Source: Spinellus fusiger (taxonomy: Eukaryota; Mucoromycota; Mucoromycetes; Mucorales; Phycomycetaceae). From it: DNA of 64,000 bases. The position numbers and the translations under genes were made by a program. Under the pieces are notes generated by a model, which saw nothing but the letters and a program-made list of their open reading frames with translations, ran no database searches and was not told where the DNA came from. The stretch covers positions 1-64,000 of the forward strand of contig JALLLS010000088.1 in assembly GCA_025094145.1 (NCBI GenBank), given 5' to 3'. The first letter of the stretch is position 1; every line of letters starts with the position of its first letter. This document shows positions 1 through 11,309 of the stretch, in pieces.

Positions 1-1087
1 GAGACACTAAGAATAAAAAAAAGTAGAAAAATAGGTCAAGAAAGTAGACCAGAGACTGAAATCCCAGAGAAAACACCAATGGCCACCTCTGCCACCTCAT
101 CACCTCATCATCTTATACTTACCTGTCAGCCCTCTCAAGCCGATTAAGTAAGATCATTTGCACTACATGGGCTAGATAATCCAACTACCCCGGACACACA
201 CCAATACCGTTGTTAAAACCTCTACTAGCCTTAAGTCTAAGATCAAGCATAGTAACAATTCTCTATAGTCTAACAACTATAACCTGATACATTTCCCTAT
301 CATTGAAACTAAGAACAAGTGAGTCCCGAAAACCCCCACAAAAACATACCTCAATGCCCCACCAAGGGCCTACCAAACCACTGGCCAAAAAGAGCACCAA
401 AGCACCAAAGCACCAAATAGGAGGCAAAGAAGCAGGAAAAGACTGGAAAGGAGGAAGAAAAGACTAAGAAGGTAATATTAGAACAAACCACATAAAAACA
501 AGACTTAACAGAACACACACACACAAAGAATGAAGGGGGGAAGGAAGGACCAGAAAGAAACTAAGAAGACAATGTTAGATAAAGACATCAAAGACAAGAC
601 TTACCAGAAAAAATGGGTTTTTATTTTTTATTTTTGAAAGGTTTTTTTTTTAAAAAAAAAATTAACCCAAATTTGGGTGGTCTGGCCAAGACCAGATAGA
701 GCCTAAGTCAAAGACATTAGAACAAGCTCAATAATAACAAGACTTAATGAGGGAGGAGGAGGGACTGGAAGAGGTACAGGTAAGGACAGGAAGGGGGGAA
801 TGAGTGACTAAGAAGATAATGTTAGAAAAAGACATCCAAAGCATGACTTACCAAACCATCGCCCAACAAGGTCACCTCAAACCATCGCCCAAGAAAGGGC
901 CAAAAATAAATCCCCCAGAAGAGGGACCAACACGGCACCCAAGAGAGAGAGAAACACGGAACCAAAAAAAAACCAGGCGATATTACAAACCAATGGCACA
1001 CTATGGCCTTAACTACGGCCCAATGAGGGCACAGAACTACGGGCGACAAAAGGCGTCCAAGAAATAGGACCCAAGAAGATACCCGTG

Positions 1088-1158
1088 CATGGTCAAATAG
1101 AATGAGATTTTTTCTGATTTTTTGTGATTGTTTTTATTCTCATTCTATATTGGCCATG
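1088..1158. repeat. Small hairpin element (left copy)
   Basis: Mirror copy of 3439-3509. Imperfect 20-bp inverted repeats (catggYcaa.atagaatgaga) flank an A-rich loop of about 30 bp. It resembles a very small foldback or MITE-like sequence, but no target-site duplication was established. Confidence 0.5.
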
Positions 1159-1829
1159 GGTAAAGAATACAAAAAAGTAGAAAAAATAGATTGTATCAAA
1201 TGAACTTTCCTTGTGTGTCTATGAGTACTCTTGACCAATGGTATGCTTCTTTTATGTAAAAAAAAGTTCTAAAAACAAACATAGGTAAGTGTAATTGAGT
1301 ATAAGAGAGATCTTTCATATCTACCAGTAGGTCCATAAGATGCTTCTGATTGGTTGTAATTATGAAAACTGCAGCAGCTACAATTATCCAGGCAGTGACT
1401 ATATTAGTATCATTAGAAGAATGTTGACTAAAGTCATAGTTATTGATGGCTGGATAAGGTGCTGCAGAAAGAAAGAAAAAAAAGTTGAACATTACCAAGT
1501 TTGAATGGCGTCATGTCCAAACTGAATGAGTGATGAGGAAGACATGATGAGAAGAACACTTTTTTTTATCTTCTCCATGCTTCAAATATGGAGCATGCAT
1601 TCATCCATTCAATGAGAAAGTGAGTGTGAAAAGAGCGAGAGAGTGATGAAAGACAAGAAAAGAAAAGGGCAGAACGCGACCTTTTTTTTGTAAGGAAGTC
1701 ATTGACTTCAATTTTATTTACACACACAACCTGTCAGAAATAGGGAGGAAGGCGAGAGAAAAAGATATAGCTATAAGCAAAAGTGCAAAAGAAGAAAAAG
1801 AAAAAAGAAAAACAAGAAAAAAAGAAAAC

Positions 1830-1928
1830 AACTACAGATCAGTGTCCAGTTCTTGCTCTTCTGCCAGAATAGTCACCAAAGAGACTGCACGTTGGGCTAC
1901 CACAGTGGGTAGAAAGGGCTTGTTATTG
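1830..1928 (-). pseudogene. LINE reverse-transcriptase C-terminal fragment (left-arm copy)
   Basis: Mirror of 2669-2767. It encodes only the last ~32 residues of the LINE protein described at 2510-2767, and the similarity stops exactly where the palindrome arm ends. Confidence 0.6.
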
Positions 1929-1929
1929 T

Positions 1930-2147
1930 TACAAATAAGGAAAGATTCTGTCCCTAGAAGCTAGAGAAGAGAAGATTATTGTCCGTGCATTTTTTATAGA
2001 GAATGCTATTGAAAATTAGTCTTGTATCAGACATACCTTAGAAGAAGAGGTGTATAAGTAGTCTTTGGATTTTGAAGAATTAAGTCTTTGAGAAATATAC
2101 TTTTTACCAACTTAACACACCTCTTGTTTTTTGGGCTTTTGAACAAG
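1930..2147 (-). repeat. Dispersed repeat R1, copy in palindrome spacer
   Basis: About 215 bp nearly identical to the reverse complement of 21147-21371. The shared text runs from the cttgttcaaaa edge through the gaggtgtgttaagttgg block to the tttccttattt end. Shorter diverged relatives lie at 2415-2508 (direct) and 25205-25370 (same orientation as 21147). No ORF was found. It could be a non-autonomous element or a fragment of one. Confidence 0.8.
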
Positions 2148-2148
2148 A

Positions 2149-2213
2149 AGACAATGAGGAGACAATGAGGAGACAATGAGGAGACAATGAGGAGACAATG
2201 AGGAGACAATGAG
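2149..2213. repeat. 11-bp minisatellite
   Basis: About six perfect tandem copies of agacaatgagg, located in the palindrome spacer immediately beside repeat R1. Confidence 0.95.
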
Positions 2214-2508
2214 ACTATATAGGCTATGTGACTACAGTCACACCTAATTGAATTTAATACTTGCCTAAATTTTAATAAAAGATATGTGGTTGTTGTAAAT
2301 GTGAAGACTTTTCCCCCTTGAAACACATATAGGACAAGGGAGGGATAACCATCCCTGAATTTACTGAGAAGCCATTACTGTATAACTTAGCCCTTTGTAG
2401 CATAGAAAAAATATGTATATAAGTAGACCCAAATTCATACAATGAATCTTTGAGAAACATATCCTTTAATTCAAACAAACACACCTCTTGTTTTTTAGGT
2501 TTTCCAAC
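2214..2508. repeat. Palindrome spacer with second R1-like copy
   Basis: Spacer sequence without a recognisable gene. 2415-2508 resembles 2050-2147: both have tctttgagaaa, then a gap, then acacacctcttgtttttt. It is therefore a second, diverged R1 copy placed directly next to the LINE fragment. Confidence 0.5.
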
Positions 2509-2509
2509 A

Positions 2510-2767
2510 TGGTCATCTCAATTTGGACATGCACCCACCTTTATAACAATTTCTGATGCTCTTTTTGCACTGTCTTTTCTATACGAAAACGTATATGAGT
2601 CTATGTATTCTTGCCAAATTATTAGTTCAATTTTATTAGCCATTTGGAGAGCACATCGGAGACTTGTTTTTGATAACAAGCCCTTTCTACCCACTGTGGT
2701 AGCCCAACGTGCAGTCTCTTTGGTGACTATTCTGGCAGAAGAGCAAGAACTGGACACTGATCTGTAG
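2510..2767 (+). pseudogene. 5'-truncated non-LTR retrotransposon (LINE) RT C-terminus
   Basis: The open frame ends in LLAIWRAHRRLVFDN followed by an acidic tail and stop at 2765-2767. This matches the C-terminus of the LINE at 26290 (LLAIWSHHWMFIFDN plus a comparable acidic end), so it is the extreme 3' coding end of a related LINE. The catalytic RT domain is absent. A pyrimidine-rich stretch follows the stop codon. The right palindrome arm starts inside this fragment (2669). It is too short to be functional. Confidence 0.7.
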
Positions 2768-3133
2768 TTGTTTTCTTTTTTTCTTGTTTTTCTTTTTTCT
2801 TTTTCTTCTTTTGCACTTTTGCTTATAGCTATATCTTTTTCTCTCGCCTTCCTCCCTATTTCTGACAGGTTGTGTGTGTAAATAAAATTGAAGTCAATGA
2901 CTTCCTTACAAAAAAAAGGTCGCGTTCTGCCCTTTTCTTTTCTTGTCTTTCATCACTCTCGCTCTTTTCACACTCACTTTCTCATTGAATGGATGAATGC
3001 ATGCTCCATATTTGAAGCATGGAGAAGATAAAAAAAAGTGTTCTTCTCATCATGTCTTCCTCATCACTCATTCAGTTTGGACATGACGCCATTCAAACTT
3101 GGTAATGTTCAACTTTTTTTTCTTTCTTTCTGC

Positions 3134-3401
3134 AGCACCTTATCCAGCCATCAATAACTATGACTTTAGTCAACATTCTTCTAATGATACTAATATAGTC
3201 ACTGCCTGGATAATTGTAGCTGCTGCAGTTTTCATAATTACAACCAATCAGAAGCATCTTATGGACCTACTGGTAGATATGAAAGATCTCTCTTATACTC
3301 AATTACACTTACCTATGTTTGTTTTTAGAACTTTTTTTTACATAAAAGAAGCATACCATTGGTCAAGAGTACTCATAGACACACAAGGAAAGTTCATTTG
3401 A
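3134..3401 (+). pseudogene. Possible orphan exon with one membrane segment
   Basis: After a good acceptor (ttctttctgcag) an open frame encodes a peptide beginning APYPAINNYDF with one hydrophobic stretch (WIIVAAAVFIITT). No upstream exon, start or homologue was recognised. The left arm carries the same sequence reversed (1196-1463). It may simply be chance. Confidence 0.2.
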
Positions 3402-3438
3402 TACAATCTATTTTTTCTACTTTTTTGTATTCTTTACC

Positions 3439-3509
3439 CATGGCCAATATAGAATGAGAATAAAAACAATCACAAAAAATCAGAAAAAATCTCATTCTAT
3501 TTGACCATG
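3439..3509. repeat. Small hairpin element (right copy)
   Basis: catggccaatatagaatgaga at 3439-3459 pairs with tctcattctatttgaccatg at 3490-3509 across an A-rich loop. Confidence 0.55.
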
Positions 3510-4596
3510 CACGGGTATCTTCTTGGGTCCTATTTCTTGGACGCCTTTTGTCGCCCGTAGTTCTGTGCCCTCATTGGGCCGTAGTTAAGGCCATAGTGTG
3601 CCATTGGTTTGTAATATCGCCTGGTTTTTTTTTGGTTCCGTGTTTCTCTCTCTCTTGGGTGCCGTGTTGGTCCCTCTTCTGGGGGATTTATTTTTGGCCC
3701 TTTCTTGGGCGATGGTTTGAGGTGACCTTGTTGGGCGATGGTTTGGTAAGTCATGCTTTGGATGTCTTTTTCTAACATTATCTTCTTAGTCACTCATTCC
3801 CCCCTTCCTGTCCTTACCTGTACCTCTTCCAGTCCCTCCTCCTCCCTCATTAAGTCTTGTTATTATTGAGCTTGTTCTAATGTCTTTGACTTAGGCTCTA
3901 TCTGGTCTTGGCCAGACCACCCAAATTTGGGTTAATTTTTTTTTTAAAAAAAAAACCTTTCAAAAAATAAAAAATAAAAACCCATTTTTTCTGGTAAGTC
4001 TTGTCTTTGATGTCTTTATCTAACATTGTCTTCTTAGTTTCTTTCTGGTCCTTCCTTCCCCCCTTCATTCTTTGTGTGTGTGTGTTCTGTTAAGTCTTGT
4101 TTTTATGTGGTTTGTTCTAATATTACCTTCTTAGTCTTTTCTTCCTCCTTTCCAGTCTTTTCCTGCTTCTTTGCCTCCTATTTGGTGCTTTGGTGCTTTG
4201 GTGCTCTTTTTGGCCAGTGGTTTGGTAGGCCCTTGGTGGGGCATTGAGGTATGTTTTTGTGGGGGTTTTCGGGACTCACTTGTTCTTAGTTTCAATGATA
4301 GGGAAATGTATCAGGTTATAGTTGTTAGACTATAGAGAATTGTTACTATGCTTGATCTTAGACTTAAGGCTAGTAGAGGTTTTAACAACGGTATTGGTGT
4401 GTGTCCGGGGTAGTTGGATTATCTAGCCCATGTAGTGCAAATGATCTTACTTAATCGGCTTGAGAGGGCTGACAGGTAAGTATAAGATGATGAGGTGATG
4501 AGGTGGCAGAGGTGGCCATTGGTGTTTTCTCTGGGATTTCAGTCTCTGGTCTACTTTCTTGACCTATTTTTCTACTTTTTTTTATTCTTAGTGTCC

Positions 4597-5513
4597 TTCA
4601 TTTGGTTCTCTTTCCCAATCTTCTCTAACATCTTTTGATGTCTCTTCACCTATACATCACTGAAGGCTTTTTCCCTATGGTGTTTTTTGATGCCTCTAAG
4701 TCTTTATAGGAAATCATAGAAACAGATTTTATCTTTGATATTCACCAGGAGGAATTTTTAATAAAAAAAGTGGTTGAATATAATTGTGGTTTTTGACTGA
4801 TTAAATTAGTATGGCTTCTGCTGCTGAAAATTAATTTATGCAAACCATTTCATTTTGGGTTTTAAAAATTAACTTTGTCTCTCCCCTATAGTTCAATCTC
4901 GTAAATGCACAAAGTCGTTATCTAAGGAACCCATAAAATTATTAACTGAGCTTTGTAAATTATTTTCATTCATCAAACTCAGAATGATGTTCAATATGTT
5001 TGCTCTAATTTATTGACTGTAGCTCAATGTTAGATATAGACTTAAGACTTCCAATACATAAATAAAATAAAATGGTTATGTAGACTGGTTTTCCTACAGT
5101 TAATTTGTAGACTTTTTTTAAAAATTAAAGAATACTTAATTATTCTCATATGAGAAATAAACTTGATAGAATATTTCATAGAGACAATGATAATTATGAG
5201 TATAGGTTTATTCACTATAAATTACTACGGCATTTTGGTTCAAGGAAATCTCAAACAAGACTCAGTACAGAAAATACTAAAGGAGTTTATAAAATATTCA
5301 TCCAAGTGGAAAATGGAATTCTGTGACTGAAGAATGACTACTAAAGGCAGACATGAGAGCTGCATGTTAATAATAAGGGTAAGTATAAATTGGCTGTTGC
5401 TGTTGTTGTTGTATAAAGACTTCTCATCACCTTTTTCATAGACTGTGAATCATTGTGGCTTATTACATTGGCACAGTAATATATGTGCCATTTGATAGCA
5501 GAGTAAGACACTT
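4597..5513. other. Intergenic, no gene seen
   Basis: AT-rich sequence with stop codons in all frames. No repeat or RNA was recognised beyond short homopolymers. Confidence 0.6.
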
Positions 5514-5714
5514 ATGGAATCGGAAGAAGCAGTTTGTTCTGTAGTCCTATTAAGTGTATTATTTTCTTTGTATTTTCTTCTCGGTCACCTCAGAACATTC
5601 AGAGCACTGAGCGTCTATGTATTAAAGAAACAAGCTCAACGATATGAATCGGATGTCGAAATTCAGCCCAACAGACCTTCCAACCTCAGTATCCGACGAT
5701 ATTCTTCTTTCTAA
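5514..5714 (+). CDS. Small hypothetical membrane protein or terminal exon
   Basis: 66 codons. An N-terminal hydrophobic helix (about residues 9-24, VVLLSVLFSLYFLLGH) is followed by a basic, Ser/Asn-rich tail ending RRYSSF. Base composition in the tail is less AT-rich than the flanks, which suggests real coding sequence. No family was recognised. It could be a stand-alone small protein starting at the ATG at 5514, or the last exon of a gene whose 5' part is lost. No clear upstream exon was found. Confidence 0.3.
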   Translation: MESEEAVCSVVLLSVLFSLYFLLGHLRTFRALSVYVLKKQAQRYESDVEIQPNRPSNLSIRRYSSF

Positions 5715-6590
5715 ACAGTGTTGTTTGATTGTACACTTTTCTTTATTTTATTTTTAGCATTTACAATGAGACCTTTCTGCATCCACTAATTTTATGTTTA
5801 TTTACTGATAATTAAACTAAAATATTTATCCATCAAATCTATGGAAAGGAAGGTTACAGCAGTGAAATTCAAAGAAGAAGGATTAGACTAATGAGGCTAT
5901 GAGACTCATTAAATTTCACAGCATTCTATCATTTGTACTGTTGATCACAATGCCTTGATAATAAAAATAAAACACCCCACCATGACACAAAAACACACAC
6001 AAAAACACACAAAAACACAAACACATCAAACTCATCTGGAACTCATTATAATGATGAATCATATAAAGACTATACTTGTTCTCAGTAATAGAGCTGTGGT
6101 TGCTATTGCCACTGATGTGGAATATCATATTAGCTATTCAGTCTAAACATGTTTTTAATTATGCAGACACTGTGATGTTTAAAACTCATATGCGACAAGA
6201 CTCTATTAGTCTCTCATCAAGAAAAAAAGTCTATGAATGCACCATGAATACTACTTGTGAATCAATGTTCCCTCTAGACTGACATTGTTCATAGCTCTTT
6301 TCTCAAGCTTAAACTAATCATTAAAGAGGAATAGTGTAACAGGTACATATCATTCTCTTCCGATGTTAGCTAAAAAAAAGTAGCCAATAAATATGCATGG
6401 AGACACATAAAAACAACATGATATGTACACTAAAAGGTTTATTTTCTGATAAATAACACTATTATTTCTACCTGTTAAAGTTATATAGTCTATTTCTAAG
6501 GATTTCTTAGAGTTATAGTTATAATAACGAAGCAGTCAAGTAAAGAAAGTTATCTTGAGCTCAAAATAGAATACCCTAATTTGTATCTCA
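5715..6590. other. Intergenic with acacaaaaac-type simple repeat
   Basis: No gene seen. A short (ACACAAAA)n-like simple repeat occupies about 5985-6030. Confidence 0.5.
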
Positions 6591-6594
6591 ACCT

Positions 6595-8442
6595 ACACAG
6601 TGTCGGGTGGAAACACTATAATTCTTTACATATTCCGATATGATTCTTGTTTGGGGAAATACTTATTTTTTGTAATAAAAACACACATTAAGCACACAGT
6701 AGAAACTTTAAAATTGGATGAAGTATAAGGAAGGTCAATAGGATAATATATAAAAAATTATTGGGTGGAAACACTGTGGTGATAGGCATGAATGCCCATC
6801 AGAGGCTTGGGTACCAATAAGACGTAGGAAGGCCTGTATTAAAATAGGTAGTCATAACAAGAACCACATTCCTTTGAAGTCATGGTGTATATATATCTTA
6901 CCATAGACACTTATAATAAATATTGAATTTCCTTATTATCTTCTTAATCATATTGTAGAGGCTAAGCTTGCTCTAAGTATTGAAGCGGACAGTAATAACC
7001 ATTCTTTCAATTGTTTTCTATTTTATCACTATCGCCTTTTCCGTTCCTGTAACACCGTAGGTTACATACTCTCTTTTGTCCGTTGTCACTATTGTTGGTG
7101 AATTTTCTTTGGTCTCTGTTATCTATCTTTCTGCTAATTCAGAAAGACCATTTTGTTAAGTACATCCCCCAATTGCCTCTTTGTGTACGATCTCTGTTTT
7201 GGTAGTCAATCTCTCTCGAGACCTACATACTTATTAGATCTATCACTGCCTTTAATTATAACACCAAATATTAATGGTTTTCACCCTTGGCCTCTATAAC
7301 AGCCTCGCATCCCCGATGCATGCTGTTGATGAGGTTGTTAGTAACCTCTTTGGGGATCTTGTCCCATTATTGGACTAAGAGTGCCTTCATATCTTGGAGT
7401 GTGTTTTCTGGAGTCATCTTCTTTCGATCTGATTTGTCAATTTCTTCCCAAAGATGCTCTATTGGGTTCAGGTCAGGGCTTTGAGAGGGCCACCCCTCCA
7501 TCGTGACTATGCTCTAGTGTGTCTTCCATTTTCTAGTCTTTTCATTAGTTTAGCAACTGGCAGTGTCCTCTTGAAAGACATAACCAACCTCTGGATTAAG
7601 TAAATTGAGTGAAGTCAGCTCGGAGCAATAGGCCATTTCTAAAATACTAGTATGTTTGACACTAATAATAGACCCCTCCACCATGGCAATTCTACCAACA
7701 CTCTCACCATCACCCCACTACTATCAGACTTCATCGTTGGCTTCAAATTCTTTTGGAGAATACCCTCCTCCTTATACACAACTCTGTTACAGTAGTTGCT
7801 GCTCATCAGCTGGAACATTGACTCATCAAATCAGATGACTGCCTTTCAGTCTTCTTCTGTTCAGTGAATATAGATTTTGGCCCAAGAAATCCTCAACTTC
7901 TTATTCTTATTTGTAAGAAAAGGTTTCTTAACCACCTTGAAAGAAAACACGTCAAGCCTATTCAATTTTTTTTCTAAAAGTGCTCATGCACACTTTGGTG
8001 GTTATCTATTTGCAAAGTTGATTTATTGTCTGAAATCAATCCCTTTCCGCCCCACATACAACCTCTATCTCGTCCCTCTCTGTCGGAATAGACTTTCGCC
8101 CAAAGACCCTTTCGAATTTGAAATATTTAGTTTCCATATATCTCTTCATAATAAGGCCGACAGTGGGATTACTAACACCAGGCATGGCTGCAATATCTGT
8201 TTGTCTGGTACCATTTACAGTGGTCGAGTGAACAATGAGTTTACAAGTAAAGTCTTAAATATTTTTATTTCTGTTTCCAAGAGATTTTTATTTATTTTTG
8301 GTTTTTTTCAATATTATTAGATGAGGTAGACATTAGGGTTGAAAAGCGATAAGTGAAGAATGTTTAATAAAAAAAATATTTTTTAATAGTGAAACCATGG
8401 TCTGAATCTAAAATGTCCCTTGTTTTATTAAAAGCCACTGTA
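6595..8442 (-). pseudogene. Decayed Tc1-like transposon with internal insertion
   Basis: Read on the minus strand. The 5' end (8441 downwards, caktggcttt-type terminus next to TA) and leader match the Tc1 copy at 39947. The transposase frame is full of stops and frameshifts, but clear blocks remain: a TVNGT..DIAA region, the phrase MEGWPSQSPDLNPIEHLW near 7500-7450, and an EAVIEAKG ending near 7275. The 3' untranslated end matches at 6640-6770. The segment between about 6776 and 7262 has no counterpart in the other copy and appears to be a ~0.5-kb insertion. Non-functional. Confidence 0.8.
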
Positions 8443-9008
8443 TTTGGAATTCCAGACATATTATTATGATTGTGGTTGGCCGTTGTTAGATGTTTGTTGT
8501 GATAATTATCTTTATAGATTAATTGAATTCGTGTATTAATAATGATATTTTTAATAGCCTCAAGTTAAACACACATACGTGAGCATAAAACATAATAGAT
8601 GCTGTATTTATTATTATTATTCCATCATCATTAAAACCATCTTTAACTTAGCCTTGTAGGTCACTATAGATAGTCTATTATCTAGCTTTATCAGTGTCAT
8701 TATTTTATTACTTGGAATTTTTACATTCATTCTTAAAGTAAAAAAAAATATCTTTGTTAATGCTCATGGTTCATCACTCTAGGGGTGAGTATAACAATTC
8801 TGCATTTGAATACTATCGTTTTACTAATAACTCATGCAGCAAACAATGTTTTCTGTTTGAATAGAGTTGTATTGTTCTTTATTCATTTACAGAAAATAGT
8901 TATTCTTTGGTATGACGATCTATCTATAGAGCACAGGTATAGCTTATTGAGGTAAACATTTCAAAAACAACGAACAAACCCTGTTGTTACCTGTGAAGTG
9001 AAAAAGGG
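8443..9008. other. Intergenic, no gene seen
   Basis: AT-rich sequence with no recognisable coding or repeat content other than poly(A/T) tracts. Confidence 0.5.
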
Positions 9009-9016
9009 TATAAAAG
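9009..9016 (+). promoter_or_regulatory. TATA box candidate for the ORF at 9078
   Basis: tataaaag lies about 62-70 bases upstream of the ATG at 9078, a normal distance for a fungal TATA-driven gene. It is the main reason to take the following orphan ORF seriously. Confidence 0.4.
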
Positions 9017-9077
9017 AGAACGACCTCACTGTTTATGAATAGAACTCTTTATACATTATTCTTTTTTATATATCAAA

Positions 9078-9575
9078 ATGTTGATACTTATCAAAATTAA
9101 CACAGAAATAATCAATGGTATTTTTTCTACCAGTGGAGAGAGAGAGGATCATGAGATACATGCTTTGGAAGAGTACATCAATTATGACGATGAATTCATA
9201 CATCCTTTACCAGAGTATATAAACTATCACACGGATTTTATATATCCATTAGAAGAATATTGTAACCACCCAGATCCCTATGGCTGTAGTGACGACGAAG
9301 GTGACATAAATTTTGATCCTGTTCCAGTCTACACCAGAGAGGCTTCTATATCAGAGAAAATATTGGTATCTCCATCTTGTTTGGATTCTGAAGGAAATTG
9401 GACTGTACCTCTGCCTGGATACACTAGTGTTCTAAAAGGCATTTTTTTTGGGGTCACCAATGAGATAAACCCAGAGCCAATGGTGTCAAGAGACTACAGC
9501 CTTAATTTTTCCCAACTATTTTTTACCTTTATAAATAATCCAACATTCTTTAGAGATATAGTTTATAGAAAATAA
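9078..9575 (+). CDS. Orphan acidic protein with internal tyrosine-rich repeats
   Basis: 165 codons with a single uninterrupted frame in a region where most frames are broken. After ~20 residues it is strongly acidic. It carries three consecutive imperfect repeats of about 14 residues (EEYINYDDEFIHPLP, EYINYHTDFIYPLE, EYCNHPDPYG). No signal peptide is obvious and no domain was recognised. A TATAAAAG sits at the expected distance upstream. Neighbours on both sides are dead Tc1 copies. It may be a lineage-specific gene, a TE-encoded accessory protein or a chance ORF. Confidence 0.4.
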   Translation: MLILIKINTEIINGIFSTSGEREDHEIHALEEYINYDDEFIHPLPEYINYHTDFIYPLEEYCNHPDPYGCSDDEGDINFDPVPVYTREASISEKILVSPSCLDSEGNWTVPLPGYTSVLKGIFFGVTNEINPEPMVSRDYSLNFSQLFFTFINNPTFFRDIVYRK

Positions 9576-9739
9576 ACTTACTCATGCTTTCAAGCCCCCA
9601 ATATATCTTTATCTGACTTTAATACCTCATTACTGTACATTTATAATACTAAAAGTATGACGGATAATGTCCAAGTACATAGGCAGTTCTTTTTATAAGA
9701 CACAGGCAAATTATTTAATGAGAATCCAACATCTTAGGT

Positions 9740-10190
9740 AAATTTAAAATCTAGAGCCTAATTTTATCCTTGATATTTTTGTTAAACATTGTTCATGTAT
9801 TGCTTCTCCACATCAACTTCTACCTAATCTAACGATAATGAACAAGCCAAATCACCTCCTGGAAGTGAGAGAAAATATATTGATGACTATACCTGATGTC
9901 TCATTGCTCAATAAACTACCTTAAATGGCATTATCCAGGCCACCATCTGTGCTAGGTTTGGAGTTATTAAGCAGTATGATTCTTATAGTGTAAAGATATA
10001 TATATATATATAAAGCTGACTGCCACAAGGTCAGAAAAGGCACTGGGTGTAAGCCTATTTCTACTGAGAAGAATAAGAGAGGTCACACACAAAGTGAAAA
10101 GGGATTCACTTAAGACAATGGAAATTTTTCGTAGGCAAATGATCACTCACGTGTCCAAAAACACTTCCAGAAAGATAATAAAGAAGTTTA
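9740..10190 (+). pseudogene. Decayed Tc1-like element, N-terminal half
   Basis: Leader and DNA-binding region align with 39990-40425 of the better Tc1 copy. Shared landmarks are gatgtctcattgctca, tgctaggtttggagtta, cactgggtg.aagcc and a cacttccagaaa block. Substitutions, indels and a ta repeat (9997-10012) destroy the frame. Similarity is lost at about 10190, in a poly(T)/poly(A) run. Confidence 0.75.
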
Positions 10191-11309
10191 GCCTTTTTTT
10201 TTTAAAAAAAAATTAAAAAAAAACAAAGATGACCATAGATCTATTTTTGAATAAAAATACAATAAACCACTGGGAACATGTAGGATAATAGTACTAGGTG
10301 TTGTGCATAGAAGACAGAAGATAGTGTACTGTATAGTCTGATAGCAGATATCAGAATGCAGATTTTATTATGACAATTGGACGAGTATTTATAAAAATGT
10401 TTATATGGTACTATCCAATTGCTAAGTGGAATATACTATACAGAAAATAAAAGAGTGTATGATCAGTGACAGGGAAGTGATGTAAAATAAAAGAGTAGGA
10501 TGGATGGCAGAAAAATGGTGTAAATAAACGAGTGATCTTATTTAGGTCATCACAACTATCTTAATTGAACATATGCTTTTTTAGACAAAGAATAAATATT
10601 GTTTATTATGTGTGGTTGCTTCCCACTTTTACATTATCTGCTATATAATAATTATCAAAGCACTGGAATTTTTCTTCGAAAGATCATTAAATCAATTAAA
10701 TAAATAAAAGAATCTGTGATATGTGGTGAAGTTATATGTCTAGCACACACTTTCAGAAAAATATAAAGTGATGAAGTAAAAGAAATTTAGTTAATTTTAA
10801 TAATGTCTACATTATTCAACACTGTTAATATCTTTTTTCTTCAAAAACTCCGAGATAAATAAATATTATACAAGCACCGATATCAGTTCAGACATCTGTA
10901 GTGTGGGGCACTTAAGACACGCTTAGAGACACGCTTAGAGACACGTAGGGCCTTGAGGGGCTGGCTACTGACACGGGTAAGGAGATGTAAGGAAAGGGTG
11001 TGGGGATGGTTTCTCAAGTGCGAGGGTATAGTGTTAGAGTAAGGTACTGGTTATATTACCAACAAAGTAGGGGACAGAGAACAAACATGTTTGTAGAAAG
11101 AGTGTGGCACGTTGTGCGGACACAGCTCAGAACCAACGAAAAGGAAAGAGACACAAAGGTAACAGGTTGAGAGCAAGAAACAGCCCACTATCCGAGTCAA
11201 AGAAAGTCTATGTTACTTAACAGTACTCCAGAAGTAGCTCGAGTCAAGGTCTGTTTTATTCAAGAAGTAGTGAACTACCCTTTTTATACTAATTGCTAGT
11301 TTATTCCCT
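10191..11309. other. Unassigned sequence with short tandem repeats
   Basis: No gene seen. 10914-10945 has two and a half copies of a 13-14 bp unit (agacacgctt.ag). It may include undetected remains of the neighbouring elements. Confidence 0.4.

Larger units (their letters stand above)
1..1928. repeat. Left arm of a 1.9-kb inverted repeat
   Basis: This arm is the reverse complement of 2669-4596. Every position i pairs with 4597-i, without any offset in the stretches compared (for example 804-1067 with 3530-3793, and 1196-1498 with 3099-3401), so no indels separate the arms and no mismatch was noticed. The arm carries low-complexity purine-rich sequence, degenerate internal repeats around 466, 561, 711 and 803 (variants of actaagaag..taatgttaga), a small hairpin (1088-1158) and the 3' end of a LINE coding region (1830-1928). 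The window begins within two bases of the arm end, so the true outer boundary may lie at or beyond position 1. No host gene was recognised in it. Confidence 0.95.
2669..4596. repeat. Right arm of the 1.9-kb inverted repeat
   Basis: Reverse complement of 1-1928. It contains the end of the LINE fragment, a splice-acceptor-like ttctttctgcag at 3122-3133, the small hairpin 3439-3509, and a T-rich segment with degenerate repeats. Two similar 30-bp pieces (3408-3436 and 4563-4592, ctattttt..ctacttttttt.tattctt) bracket an about 1.15-kb segment, a possible sign of a separate insertion. Beyond 4596 the sequence continues as ordinary AT-rich DNA. Confidence 0.95.

Noticed and set aside
804..1067. 87-codon ORF in the palindrome arm (mirror 3530-3793), with an antisense ORF
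   Set aside because: Low-complexity, charged, no start context or homology; arises from purine-rich repeats.
2149..2213. Regular tandem units considered as a CRISPR-like array
   Set aside because: Contiguous 11-bp minisatellite with no spacers, in a eukaryotic genome.
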